64,000 bases of DNA from Clostridium sporogenes (GCF_001020205.1 NZ_CP011663.1:2914001-2978000), one strand, 5' to 3'; shown: positions 52,664 through 62,306, numbered from the stretch's first letter. Numbers and translations: made by a program. The notes: a model not told the origin generated them from the letters alone.

Positions 52664-53371
52664 TTTATTTTTTATCTTCATTTCTTCATAAAATAATAAT
52701 AAAAATCCTGCAGTAGTCTTTTGAGCTTCATGTATTATAGTAGTAGCTATTTTAGCATATCTTTTTTCTGTGTTTTTTATATTTATGCTTCTTAAATAGG
52801 TATCATTAGCCATTATGGCATTATTTATTATAAAATCTTGTAGTTCATTATATTTAATTATTCCTTCTTTTGCATCAAAAGAATAATCTGTCATAAGTTT
52901 ACTTATTACCCAAAGCTCAAACTTTCTATGGCTTTTTAAAAGTTTGTTATTTACATGTTGAGGCACTGTAGCATCCTGTATTAAGTGACAAGCAGCACCT
53001 AAATAAAATAAACTTTTTTCTATATTGCCATTATTAAAATTTTCTTTTGCATTTTTATAATATTTTGTGCATTCTGTTAATGCATCAGAAAAGCCATATA
53101 ATCCTTTTCCTTTGCTTACATGATAAAAATGATTAGAACTTTTAAAATCCTGATCTGCCCAAGAAACACCGTTATTTATGTGCTTTATATATTTTTTAAA
53201 AAACTCATGCTCTTTTTCATAACCCTCTATTTTAAGTAAATCTACCGCTTTAATATTTATATATTTATGCACAGTACAGTTAGTTTTAAGCATTTTCTTT
53301 TTTAAAGGATTTACCGCAAAAAATACTCCTTTTAAAGCACTTCCATAAGTTTTTTCAAGTTTTTTTATCAT
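52652..53371 (-). CDS. Zinc-dependent phospholipase C-like protein without signal peptide
   Basis: The 239-residue protein has the zinc phospholipase C / S1-nuclease fold and most of its metal ligands: NCTVHKY near residue 34, WADQDFKSSNHFYH near 74-87, GAACHLIQDATVPQH near 126-140, and SHRKFE near 148. The secreted enzymes use the free N-terminus of a mature Trp1 as a ligand. This chain has no signal peptide and no such tryptophan, so it is probably intracellular. It also lacks the C-terminal membrane-binding C2/PLAT domain of alpha-toxin. Toxin activity should not be assumed. Confidence 0.82.
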   Translation of the reverse strand: MIKKLEKTYGSALKGVFFAVNPLKKKMLKTNCTVHKYINIKAVDLLKIEGYEKEHEFFKKYIKHINNGVSWADQDFKSSNHFYHVSKGKGLYGFSDALTECTKYYKNAKENFNNGNIEKSLFYLGAACHLIQDATVPQHVNNKLLKSHRKFELWVISKLMTDYSFDAKEGIIKYNELQDFIINNAIMANDTYLRSINIKNTEKRYAKIATTIIHEAQKTTAGFLLLFYEEMKIKNKILL

Positions 53372-53393
53372 TAGGAACCTTCTTTCTTTTAAT

Positions 53394-54593
53394 TTAATTT
53401 CCTTTACTTATAATATATAAATATCCTCTATTGTTATCTAGTATAATTAATTTTTTGTCCATAATTTTTATACTTTCTATATTTGCCTTTTCAAATTCTG
53501 CTTCTCTTTTTATTATACCTAAATTATCTAAAGAATATAAGGTTTTTTCATTCTTTTCATAAAATATTATAGAATCTTTTGAAAATATATTCCCAGTATG
53601 ATCTACTGCAATAGCTCCTAAAGAATTTAATGTTTTATGCTGATATAGTGGTGCTGGTGGATTAGTGTAGGGATGCTTATCCAAAACAAAACTTACAGGT
53701 TTATTGTCTTTTCCCTTAAATCTAGGAGAATTTATAGGATCTCCTCCTGAATAATCAGGCCACCCATACCAAGTACCCTTATTTATTTCATAAATATAAT
53801 CTCTATCTCCTTTTATTGGTCTATCTCCCCTAAATTCCATTCCCCCTACAGAAGCTAAAAGCTTTCCTTTACTATTAAAATCTATACCCTTGAAATTTCT
53901 TATCCCCCAAGCATAGGTCTCCATTTGTCCTTTTTTTAAATTATATATTATAATACTAGAATTACCTGGAAAATGTTCTGCTACCCTTTGCCCTCTTACT
54001 GCCTTAGTTCCATAAGTACTAAAAGCTCCTGTACCTTTAGTTCCAAAATTTTTACCGTTTAATGTAAGGGAATAAGGAGATACATCCGAAAAGAAAGGAG
54101 AACTACTAAGCCATTTATTGTCTTTACCTACTACTGCTGAATTAGTAGCAGCTCCAATAGTCAAATACAAATGATCTTTCTTTATTATAACGAGGCTTTT
54201 ATTATAATCCCCCATATTAGGTAAATTATTTATCAGAACCTTCTCATTCTTTTTTTCTATATCATAAGAGTAAAGCTCATTATTAGAAGTAAAATATAAA
54301 TGTTTATCCTTATAGGCTAAACTAGTTATGTTTAAGTTTTCCTTCTTCAATATGTCATAACTTTTACCTTTTACATCTATAAACTGTATCTTATCTTTAA
54401 AAGCTATATAGAAATTCCCTTCCTTATCTAAAACAAAATCTTTAGCTTCTTTTAATCCTTTATATTTTAAAGCACAATTAAGTTTATCATTATAAAGCTT
54501 AACTTTATTATTTTCAAAATAATGCTTAGTTATAATAAAGCTGAAAATCCCTATTAAACATATAACCCCTAGGGATTTAATAAACTTTTTCAT
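53394..54593 (-). CDS. Sorbosone-dehydrogenase-like beta-propeller protein, membrane-anchored
   Basis: The 399-residue protein has an N-terminal signal anchor (about residues 5-24) and six-bladed propeller features of the glucose/sorbosone dehydrogenase family. Blades show HLYLTIGAATNS near 146, WGIRNFKGIDFNSKGKL near 229 and the family's YGWPDYSGGDP near 272. The relatives use PQQ, but clostridia rarely make it, so a binding or other role is as likely. It should face the outside of the membrane. It lies between the phospholipase-like and Ca2+ ATPase genes on the same strand. Confidence 0.78.
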   Translation of the reverse strand: MKKFIKSLGVICLIGIFSFIITKHYFENNKVKLYNDKLNCALKYKGLKEAKDFVLDKEGNFYIAFKDKIQFIDVKGKSYDILKKENLNITSLAYKDKHLYFTSNNELYSYDIEKKNEKVLINNLPNMGDYNKSLVIIKKDHLYLTIGAATNSAVVGKDNKWLSSSPFFSDVSPYSLTLNGKNFGTKGTGAFSTYGTKAVRGQRVAEHFPGNSSIIIYNLKKGQMETYAWGIRNFKGIDFNSKGKLLASVGGMEFRGDRPIKGDRDYIYEINKGTWYGWPDYSGGDPINSPRFKGKDNKPVSFVLDKHPYTNPPAPLYQHKTLNSLGAIAVDHTGNIFSKDSIIFYEKNEKTLYSLDNLGIIKREAEFEKANIESIKIMDKKLIILDNNRGYLYIISKGN

Positions 54594-54631
54594 AGTACCT
54601 CCAAAATCATTGATATCCTCACTTTTTATAA

Positions 54632-57178
54632 TTATTTTTTCATATATAAATAAAGACTATTTATAAATGCAATGGTTCCAGAAAAAAAGATTACTATAAG
54701 CCATTGAGCTAAATTAAGAGCAACTGTATGGAATACATTCTGCATAAAAGGTATATATAAAATACTTATAAGCATGGCTATAGATATTGCTACCGCTCCC
54801 ACTAGATATATATTAGTAAAATATTTAATTTCAAATATAGAATGTCTTTCAGATCTACATTCAAAAACATGTATAAGCTGTGACATTATAAGTGTACTTA
54901 ACGCTAAAGTTCTACAAGTCTCTAAGGTAAATCCATAATAAGAACCGGCTATAAAAGAAAGTACAGTACAAACACCAATTAAAGAACCTCTTATAATTAT
55001 TTTTTCTTTTAATCCTCTTGCAAATATTCCTTCTTTTTTAGGTCTAGGCTTTTCACTCATTATATCTGTATCAGCAGGATCTACCCCTAAAGCTATAGCT
55101 GGAAGCCCATCTGTAGCTAAATTTACAAATAATATTTGTATTGGAAGTAGTGGTGTTGGTAAATAAAGTAGTGATGCTATAAACATAGTTAAAACCTCTC
55201 CTAAGTTACAAGAAAGCAGATATCTTATAAATTTTCTTATATTATCATATATTACTCTTCCCTCTTCTACTGAAGCTACAATAGTTGCAAAATTATCATC
55301 TAATAAAATCATAGAAGATGCCTCTTTTGTTACATCAGTACCAGTTATGCCCATAGATATGCCTATATCTGCCTCTTTAACTGCTGGAGCATCATTTACT
55401 CCATCCCCTGTCATGGCCACAATTTTATTTTTATTTTTAAACCCCTTTACTATTCTCAATTTATGATTAGGACTAACTCTTGCAAATACTGTAATGCTAT
55501 CTAATTTTTTATTTAACTCTTTATCATTTAATTTATCTATTTCCTCTCCCTGTAAAACCTCTTTTTCACTCTTGCAAATATCCAATTCTTTTCCTATAGC
55601 ATAGGCAGTATTTTTATGATCTCCGGTTATCATTATAGGTTTTATACCTGCCATTTTACATTTTAGTACTGCATCTTTAACTTCTCTTCTTGGAGGATCT
55701 ATTATACCTGCTACTCCCACAAATATTAAATCCTTCTCTAGAGATATACTTCTTGTAAGTCCTTCCCTTTTATAAGCTCCTGCTATGCAACGTAATGCTT
55801 CATAGGACATTTTTTCTATTGCCTTCTCCACCTCATATCTATGTTTATCTGTTAATTCCTCTATCTTTCCATTAATTAAAATATATCTGCATTTTTTTAT
55901 TACTCTCTCTGGAGCTCCTTTTACATAACAGGTTTCTCCACTGCCATCTTGTACTATCACAGACATCATTTTTCTATCAGAATCAAAAGGATTATCATAA
56001 ATTCTTCTACCTTTGTCTGTAAAATTTTTTATTTCATTTTTGCCTCTAAAAAAAGCCTTAATAAGAGCAGTCTCGGTAGGATCTCCTAACACACTCTTAT
56101 TTATATCTTTTTCCTTCATATCAAGATTAAAATCATTACAATAAGTAAAAACTTTCTTTAGTATTAAGTTCTCTGGAAAATTTTTATTGTCTAAATTATG
56201 AATCCTATTATCATAATACATTTTTTTAACAGTCATATTATTTTCTGTAAGAGTACCAGTCTTGTCTGAGCATATAATAGATGTACATCCTAAAGTTTCT
56301 ACAGCAGGTAACTTTCTAACTAAAGCATTTCTTTTAAGCATTCTAGATACACCTAGAGCTAAAGCTACCGTTACTATAGCAGGAAGTCCTTCAGGAATAG
56401 CTGCTACTGCTAAGCTTACTCCTAAAAGGAACATTTCATATTTATCTTGTCCCCTCCATATGCCCGTTAAAGTTACAATAACACATATTATAATGCATAG
56501 AACTACAAGAACTTTTCCTAAGTAGGATAGTTTTTCTTTTAGTGGAGATTTTTCTGCCTGTATATCATCTAACATTTCTGCTATTTTACCCATTTCTGTA
56601 CTCATACCTGTTTCTACGACCTTCGCCTTTGCTCTTCCCTTTAAAACAACAGTGCCCATATAAATACTATTATTTTTAGAATGACTATTTTTTTCCACCC
56701 CTACAGATTCACCAGTTAAAAGAGATTCATCAACCATAAAACTGCTCTCTTCTACTAATATACAATCTGCTGGAATTCTGTCTCCACTTTCTAAAATAAC
56801 TAAATCACCTATAACAAGCTCTTCTGCATTTATAACCTTTACACTAGAATCTCTTACCACCTTAGCTGTAGGAGAAGATAATTCATTTAATGCTTCTAGA
56901 GATTTTTCTGTCTTAAATTCTTGTACAAAACCTAATATAGCATTCATTATAACTATAATAAGTATAGTTATAGCATCTGCTTTTTCTCCCATAAATCCTG
57001 ATATTGCAGTAGCCGCTATTAAAATCCATATAATAAAATCATTAAACTGTTCCAAAAATATTTTAAAAGGAGATATTCTTTTCTTCTTTTTTAAAACATT
57101 CGGTCCATATTTTTTAATACGCTTTTGTGCTTCTCTTGTAGTAAGTCCCCTATATAAATCTATTTTAGACTCATTCAT
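54632..57178 (-). CDS. Calcium-transporting P-type ATPase (PMCA/SERCA type)
   Basis: The 848-residue pump should export Ca2+. The phosphorylation site is CSDKTGTLT near residue 305, with the TGES loop near 155 and the hinge MTGDGVNDAPAVKEADIGI near 595. Membrane motif IPEGLPAIVT near 260 has the Ca2+-pump PEGLP signature, and NLATDGLPAIALG near 688 gives the second ion-site acid. Ten membrane segments are expected. The gene begins beside a 542-base divergent gap. Confidence 0.95.
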   Translation of the reverse strand: MNESKIDLYRGLTTREAQKRIKKYGPNVLKKKKRISPFKIFLEQFNDFIIWILIAATAISGFMGEKADAITILIIVIMNAILGFVQEFKTEKSLEALNELSSPTAKVVRDSSVKVINAEELVIGDLVILESGDRIPADCILVEESSFMVDESLLTGESVGVEKNSHSKNNSIYMGTVVLKGRAKAKVVETGMSTEMGKIAEMLDDIQAEKSPLKEKLSYLGKVLVVLCIIICVIVTLTGIWRGQDKYEMFLLGVSLAVAAIPEGLPAIVTVALALGVSRMLKRNALVRKLPAVETLGCTSIICSDKTGTLTENNMTVKKMYYDNRIHNLDNKNFPENLILKKVFTYCNDFNLDMKEKDINKSVLGDPTETALIKAFFRGKNEIKNFTDKGRRIYDNPFDSDRKMMSVIVQDGSGETCYVKGAPERVIKKCRYILINGKIEELTDKHRYEVEKAIEKMSYEALRCIAGAYKREGLTRSISLEKDLIFVGVAGIIDPPRREVKDAVLKCKMAGIKPIMITGDHKNTAYAIGKELDICKSEKEVLQGEEIDKLNDKELNKKLDSITVFARVSPNHKLRIVKGFKNKNKIVAMTGDGVNDAPAVKEADIGISMGITGTDVTKEASSMILLDDNFATIVASVEEGRVIYDNIRKFIRYLLSCNLGEVLTMFIASLLYLPTPLLPIQILFVNLATDGLPAIALGVDPADTDIMSEKPRPKKEGIFARGLKEKIIIRGSLIGVCTVLSFIAGSYYGFTLETCRTLALSTLIMSQLIHVFECRSERHSIFEIKYFTNIYLVGAVAISIAMLISILYIPFMQNVFHTVALNLAQWLIVIFFSGTIAFINSLYLYMKK

Positions 57179-57336
57179 TTCTCTAATTCCCCCTTAACCT
57201 GTTTTCTTATATTATGTATAATTAATATTGATGAACTTTATGAATATTTTTTAACTTAAATAAATGAATTTTATTAAATATTTACTAAAAGTTGTAGATA
57301 TCCTATATAATATAGATATTAAATACTCTCTTTATC

Positions 57337-57520
57337 CGATGACTATCCTCTTTAATACTCCCATCTCTTTCAAAGTGGAAGTAAAGAACGGCTATGTCCC
57401 TGGATAACGATTTCCCATAAAGGATAACGACTTCTAAGGAGTAAAGCTCCTAAGAATTCTGTTAATAAGCTTTAGTTGGAGTAAAAACTCCCTCTGAAAC
57501 CAAGAACTCTGTTTATAAAG
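57337..57520. repeat. GC-richer patch with small hairpins and duplicated GGATAACGA
   Basis: This patch inside the 57179-57720 gap is clearly richer in G and C than its surroundings. GGATAACGA-TTC occurs at 57402-57414 and again, with one change, at 57422-57434. Two mini-hairpins are present: AGGAG-taaag-CTCCT (57437-57451) and GGAGT-aaaa-ACTCC (57478-57491). It has no reading frame. It may be a dispersed repeat or part of a non-coding RNA. The rest of the gap is plain AT-rich sequence with the promoters of the two divergent genes. Confidence 0.5.
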
Positions 57521-57720
57521 ATATTAATTATTTATATTACATATTGAAGTACAACTGTATATTTTTATATAATAATATATGACACATAATCTTAAGCTAT
57601 GAAAAAACAATATTTTTAAATATTAATAAAATTTAGAAATTTGAACTTAATGTTGATTTTTGTGATAAAATAGTTAATACTGAAATTTATTATACAAAAT
57701 ATCATTAGGAGGAAATTTAA

Positions 57721-59364
57721 ATGAAAGACCTTATTTATATAACAGGACATAGAAATCCTGATTCTGACTCTATCTGTGCCTCTTTAGGCTATGCAGATTT
57801 AAAAAAACAATTAGGTTATAAAAACATAGTATCCGGAAGACTTGGAGAGTTAAACAACGAAACAAAATTTGTTTTAGATTATTTTAACGTTGAAGCTCCA
57901 ACTCTTATAGATACAGTAAAAACTCAAGTTTCTGATTTAGATATAGATAAAGTTATTCCTATATCTAAAGATTTATCTTTAAAAAAAGCTTGGACTATAA
58001 TGGAAGAAAATAATGTTAAAACCTTACCTGTACAGGATGAAGAAGGTAAATTAATTGGTCTAGCGTCCTTATCTAATATAAGCTCTACTTATATGGGAGT
58101 ATGGCAAAAGGATATATTAGCTAAAAGTAATGCTAATATAGAAGATATTATAGATACTTTAAATGCTAAAGTTTATTATAAGAAACAAGAAAAACAAAAG
58201 TTCATAGGTAATTTAGTAGTAGCTGCTATGGAAGCTAAGGATATTAAAAATTATGTTAAAGAAGGAGATATAGTTATCCTTGGAAACAGAGAGGATGCTC
58301 AAGAAACTGCTTTAGATTGCAAAGCTCATCTATTAGTTGTTACAGGTTCCCATAAAGTATCAGATAAAATATTAAATAAAGCAAAAAATTTAGGATGCTC
58401 CATATTAGTATCAGAGGAAGATACCTTTACAACATCAGTGCTTATAACTCAAAGCATACCTGTTAGCTATATTATGACTTCTTCTGATATAATAAGCTTC
58501 AAACTTTCTGATTTTGTAGAAGATATTAAAGAAGTTATGTTAAAAACAAGATTTAGAAGCTATCCTGTAGTAGACCAAAACAATAAAATAGTGGGAACCA
58601 TTTCAAGATATCATTTAATATCCCCTAAAAAGAAAAAGGTTATATTAGTAGACCATAATGAAATGGGTCAATCTGTACCGGGTTTAGAAGAAGCTGAAAT
58701 AATGGAAATAATAGATCATCATAGAATAGGTGGAGTTAATACTGCATCCCCTATATTTTTTAGAAATCAACCTGTTGGAAGTACATCTACTATAATTGCA
58801 AATATGTTCTTTGAAAATAATATTACACCATCAAAAAAAATAGCTGGTATATTAGCCTCTGCAATTATATCTGATACATTATTATTTAAATCACCAACTT
58901 CCACCGAATTAGATAAAACAATATTAGATAAATTAGCTAAAATAGCAGAGATAAACCCTAAGAGTTATTCTGTAGAAATGTTTAAAGCAGGTACTTCTTT
59001 AAAAGGTAAAACTGTAGAAGGTTTATTCCATGAAGACTTTAAGAACTTTACTATAGGTGGAGGGAAAATAGGCGTATCTCAAGTGTCTACTATGGATCCT
59101 TCAAGCTTTGATCCATTAAAAGAAGATATGTTAAATTTAATGGAAACAAAGATAAAAAAGGAAGGCTATGAAGGTTTAGTTTTAGTATTAACTGACCTAT
59201 TAAAGGAAGGTTCTTATATATATGTTGTCGGACCTAAAAAAGAAACTATAGCTTCAGCCTTTGGAAAATCATTAGGCAAAGATAATTCTTTATATGCTGA
59301 GGGAGTATTATCAAGAAAAAAACAAGTAATACCACCAATTACCAATGCAATAGAAAATAAATAA
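57721..59364 (+). CDS. Manganese-dependent inorganic pyrophosphatase with CBS and DRTGG inserts
   Basis: The 547-residue enzyme is the regulated form of family II pyrophosphatase. The DHH catalytic part is split: GHRNPDSDSICAS at residues 8-20 and, after the insert, VDHNEMGQS near 310 and DHHRIGG near 338. The insert carries a CBS pair (about 70-130 and 245-300) around a DRTGG-like domain (about 190-245, GNREDAQETALDCKAHLLVV). In clostridial CBS-PPases AMP or ADP inhibits and ATP or Ap4A activates. The start has AGGAGG eight bases upstream. Confidence 0.95.
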   Translation: MKDLIYITGHRNPDSDSICASLGYADLKKQLGYKNIVSGRLGELNNETKFVLDYFNVEAPTLIDTVKTQVSDLDIDKVIPISKDLSLKKAWTIMEENNVKTLPVQDEEGKLIGLASLSNISSTYMGVWQKDILAKSNANIEDIIDTLNAKVYYKKQEKQKFIGNLVVAAMEAKDIKNYVKEGDIVILGNREDAQETALDCKAHLLVVTGSHKVSDKILNKAKNLGCSILVSEEDTFTTSVLITQSIPVSYIMTSSDIISFKLSDFVEDIKEVMLKTRFRSYPVVDQNNKIVGTISRYHLISPKKKKVILVDHNEMGQSVPGLEEAEIMEIIDHHRIGGVNTASPIFFRNQPVGSTSTIIANMFFENNITPSKKIAGILASAIISDTLLFKSPTSTELDKTILDKLAKIAEINPKSYSVEMFKAGTSLKGKTVEGLFHEDFKNFTIGGGKIGVSQVSTMDPSSFDPLKEDMLNLMETKIKKEGYEGLVLVLTDLLKEGSYIYVVGPKKETIASAFGKSLGKDNSLYAEGVLSRKKQVIPPITNAIENK

Positions 59365-59376
59365 TTAACTTGTTCA

Positions 59377-59433
59377 TTTAAAAGAGGGGATATCAAAGCA
59401 AATTTAATTTTAGTTTGACATCTCCTCTTTTAA
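59377..59433 (+). terminator. Hairpin after the pyrophosphatase gene
   Basis: An imperfect stem of about 20 bp (TTTAAAAGAGG with CCTCTTTTAAA as its base) follows the stop. The T-run is inside the stem. Confidence 0.7.
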
Positions 59434-59481
59434 AAACTTATAATATAAAATTAAAACTTTTCAGTGTGCAAAAGGAGCACT

Positions 59482-60030
59482 CTAATCTGTTATTTCTTTT
59501 AAAGGTACCTTTCTCATATTTATTTTTATTGACCTATATGATTCTTTTTCCTTTGATTTATCTATTTCTTCTCCTTTATTAACTTCCTCTAACTGTATAT
59601 CTTTTTTTTCTATAAAAGTAGATTTTAAATCTGAATCAAAAGTATTCTGTTGTGCCTTATCTAATTTTTCTTCTTTTTCACTATGTTCATTTATCTCCTT
59701 TTCATTAAATATTACTATATCATCTAAAGAATCTTCTTCATATTGATTTGCATATATATCTTCCTTTGTAAAATTATAATTATTTTCATCATAAGCTCTA
59801 GTAGCTTCGCATTGAGCTCTATCATTACAGGAACACATATTTCCATAATATGAAGGAGTCATATATGCATTCATATAAGGATCCATATATGGAGTCATAA
59901 AAGGATTAACCATATAAGATGTATATGGGTTCATATACATATATGGATAAAACCACATGTTGTTTATAGGACAATAATAGGGTCTATTCTTATATGAGTG
60001 CTTTTTTCTGTCATATATATTACTATTCAT
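59482..60030 (-). CDS. Tyr/Met/Pro-rich repetitive protein, possibly spore-surface
   Basis: The 182-residue protein has an N-terminal half (about residues 20-65) made of short PYM/PFM units (MNPYTSYMVNPFMTPYMDPY), with a CSCND motif near 69. The C-terminal half is acidic and lysine-rich with coiled-coil character. Tyr-, Met- and Pro-rich segments are typical of clostridial and bacillar coat or exosporium proteins, but this is inference from composition. No signal peptide. A GGGGG site precedes the ATG. No family was recognised. Confidence 0.6.
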   Translation of the reverse strand: MNSNIYDRKKHSYKNRPYYCPINNMWFYPYMYMNPYTSYMVNPFMTPYMDPYMNAYMTPSYYGNMCSCNDRAQCEATRAYDENNYNFTKEDIYANQYEEDSLDDIVIFNEKEINEHSEKEEKLDKAQQNTFDSDLKSTFIEKKDIQLEEVNKGEEIDKSKEKESYRSIKINMRKVPLKEITD

Positions 60031-60413
60031 TATAAATCCCCCTATAAATTATTATTAACCTTATACTTTAAATATAATTCCTTACAACACATTATATGAT
60101 TAATTTTTTATTTGTTTACAGAAAAAAATTTAATTATACCAAATTAAGAACTTACTAAATCTTATTGATATGCTTATTGATTGTATTTTTTATATTTTAT
60201 GTATTAAGATTAAATCTATTTTAAACTAGACCATTTCCTATTTATTTTAAAATAAGAAATAAAAAACTATGAAATAGAAGAATTAAATCTATATTTCATA
60301 GCTTGTTTGTTTAATATTAAATTTTTATCCTAGACCTCACAATTTTAAAATCCCTAAATTGGCTCAACTAAAATTAAGATATGGTAAAAACTTAAAGTAA
60401 ATTAAATTTCACT
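60031..60413. other. Gap upstream of the repetitive protein gene
   Basis: It holds the terminator of the flagellar row at 60261-60301 and the promoter region of the Tyr/Met/Pro-rich gene; nothing else was recognised. Confidence 0.5.
60261..60301 (-). terminator. Probable terminator of the flagellar row
   Basis: On the minus strand CTATGAAATA and TATTTCATAG (complement of 60292-60301 and 60267-60276) form a 10-bp stem followed by TTTTTTATTT. It lies about 110 bases after the last flagellar gene. Confidence 0.7.
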
Positions 60414-61205
60414 TTATTTTCTCATATTGTTTACTATCCCCCACATCTCATCTGCTGTTTTAATACCTCTTGAGCTTAGTTCAAAGGCCCTTTGAGTTAT
60501 TATCATTTCTGTCATTTCCTTACCTGCATCTACATTAGAATTTTCCAAAAATCCTTGAAGCACACTTACATCATTATTAACAAAAACATTAACTCCTTCT
60601 TGAGGAATATACAAATTTCTTCCTATAGATATAAAGGCATCAGAACCTACTGCATTATATATATTAATTTTACCTACCATTTTATTCATACCATCTGTAT
60701 CTTTCACAGAAACAGACCCATCTTCAGCTATATTTATATTTCTTTGTGAAAATCCACCTATTCTATCTAAAATTTGCCTACCTTCTGGTTGTTGCAACTG
60801 TATTTCTAACCTATTACCATTTTCATCTACTAACATTCCATTTCTATCTATGACAAAATTACCTGATCTTTCATAGGCATAATTGCCATCTGGCATTATT
60901 ACTCTGAAGAAACCTTGTCCATCTATAGCCAAATCTGTTTTATTTCCAGTGTTTAAAAGTATTCCTTGTTGATGGGTATCTCTTATCCAATTAGTAGCCT
61001 TAACTCCTGTTCCTGTCTGAATTTCTGGTCTATCTGAAGTTGGATACCCCTTTCTTTTTAAAGTTTCCTGAACTAATTCTTGAAAGGATACATCTTCTCT
61101 TTTATATCCTACAGTATTTACATTAGCTAAATTATTAGATATAGAATCTAATTTATTTTGTTGTGCTATTAATCCTGATTTACTGTTCCATAAAGCTCTT
61201 AACAA
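60414..61205 (-). CDS. Flagellar basal-body rod/hook protein (FlgG/FlhP type)
   Basis: The 263-residue protein has the rod-protein N-terminal helix LRALWNSKSGLIAQQNKLDS with SNNLANVNTVGYK near residue 27 and the C-terminal coiled coil SNVDAGKEMTEMI...RAFELSSRGIKTADEM. I prefer the TTG start at 61205 (MLRALWN), five bases after GGTGA; ATG at 61211 lies too close to that site. It follows the paralog upstream by 46 bases. The pair corresponds to FlhO/FlhP (FlgF/FlgG-like) of Bacillus and builds the distal rod. Confidence 0.92.
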   Translation of the reverse strand: MLRALWNSKSGLIAQQNKLDSISNNLANVNTVGYKREDVSFQELVQETLKRKGYPTSDRPEIQTGTGVKATNWIRDTHQQGILLNTGNKTDLAIDGQGFFRVIMPDGNYAYERSGNFVIDRNGMLVDENGNRLEIQLQQPEGRQILDRIGGFSQRNINIAEDGSVSVKDTDGMNKMVGKINIYNAVGSDAFISIGRNLYIPQEGVNVFVNNDVSVLQGFLENSNVDAGKEMTEMIITQRAFELSSRGIKTADEMWGIVNNMRK

Positions 61206-61251
61206 AATCATCACCCTTTAAACATTTTATAATTAATCATCTTAATTTATT

Positions 61252-62019
61252 TTATCTTGCTGCTCCAACTTCATTAACTGTTTTTCCTAAAGTTTCATCT
61301 ATTGCTTGTACCATTTTTTGATTTGTTTCAAAACTTCTCATTGTTGTTAGCATATTTACCATTTCATTAGTTACATTTACATTAGATTTTTCCAATGAAT
61401 TCTGTCTTACTATCCCATTTATGTTTTGAGGATTATTTCCTTCAAATAAATTGTCCCCTATTTTTCTTAATGAATTATAATCATTAAAATCCGATACTTG
61501 AAAACTATAGGAAGGTACTCCATTTAAACTTATATTTCCATTAGTATCTGTACCAATTGTTCTATTTCCTACAAATATAGCCTCCCTAGCTCCTGTATTT
61601 CTATTTATCCCCATTACACTGTATCCAGAATCATTTACTAAATATCCCCTAGTATCTACATGGAAATGCCCATCTCTTGTATAATAATTTCTTCCGTTAT
61701 TTTCTATAGTAAAAAATCCTCTTCCCTCTAATGCAAAATCTGTAGGCTTTCCTGTGTCTTGAATAATACCTTGAGTAAATAGGTTATTTACTTCATCTAT
61801 TTTATTTCCCATACTCAATCCACCAATAACATTCTTTATATTCTTATTTCCTAATTTTTTATCATAATTTTCCATTAATACATCTTCAAACTTTTTAAAA
61901 GCTAAATTCGTTGATTTATAGCCTACTGTAGAAGCATTAGATAAATTAGAGCTTATAGTATCTTGCTTTGCTTCTAAAGATATCATACCAGAAACCGCCG
62001 TATATAAACTTCTTATCAT
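61252..62019 (-). CDS. Flagellar basal-body rod/hook protein (FlgF/FlhO type)
   Basis: The 255-residue protein starts MIRSLYTAVSGMISLEAKQD and has SSNLSNASTVGYKSTNLAF near residue 23, LEGRGFFTIE near 102 and the C-terminal SNVNVTNEMVNMLTTMRSFE near 210. These are the rod/hook family marks. It should polymerise with the FlgG-like protein encoded next. It lies in a row with sigma-D on the same strand. Confidence 0.92.
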   Translation of the reverse strand: MIRSLYTAVSGMISLEAKQDTISSNLSNASTVGYKSTNLAFKKFEDVLMENYDKKLGNKNIKNVIGGLSMGNKIDEVNNLFTQGIIQDTGKPTDFALEGRGFFTIENNGRNYYTRDGHFHVDTRGYLVNDSGYSVMGINRNTGAREAIFVGNRTIGTDTNGNISLNGVPSYSFQVSDFNDYNSLRKIGDNLFEGNNPQNINGIVRQNSLEKSNVNVTNEMVNMLTTMRSFETNQKMVQAIDETLGKTVNEVGAAR

Positions 62020-62084
62020 ACTATCATTACCTCATTTACTTTCCTTTATAAATTTATATTTAAAATTAAATATATAAAAATAAT

Positions 62085-62306
62085 TTATTTTTTTGTTTTG
62101 TCTATAACCTTCATTTCTTGGGGATATTCCATACCTAAATCTCTAGCTTTGCTTTCTATTTGACTTTTGCTTAAATTATAGTTTATCTTAACTCCAGTCA
62201 TAACAGTTGTACCTAAAATTATGCCTATACCTATACCTATTAAAATTTTTCTATCGGAAAGAAAATTAATAATTTTTTCTATTTTAAATATAATTCTTTT
62301 ATTAAT
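62085..62306 (-). CDS. Small single-pass membrane protein with apparent ATT start
   Basis: The 73-codon frame has no ATG, GTG or TTG before its membrane segment, because a stop lies just upstream. An ATT at 62306 is preceded by GGGGG with seven-base spacing (complement of 62314-62318) inside the end of the DUF6115 gene. The product reads NKRIIFKIEKIINFLSDRK, then a membrane helix of Ile/Gly (about residues 20-37), then SKSQIESKARDLGMEYPQEM. This tail recurs in small clostridial membrane proteins. It overlaps the upstream gene by 28 bases. Function is unknown. Confidence 0.7.
   Translation of the reverse strand: MNKRIIFKIEKIINFLSDRKILIGIGIGIILGTTVMTGVKINYNLSKSQIESKARDLGMEYPQEMKVIDKTKK

Noticed and set aside
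52652..53371. Alpha-toxin-like secreted phospholipase
   Set aside because: No signal peptide, no mature Trp1 and no C-terminal membrane-binding domain.
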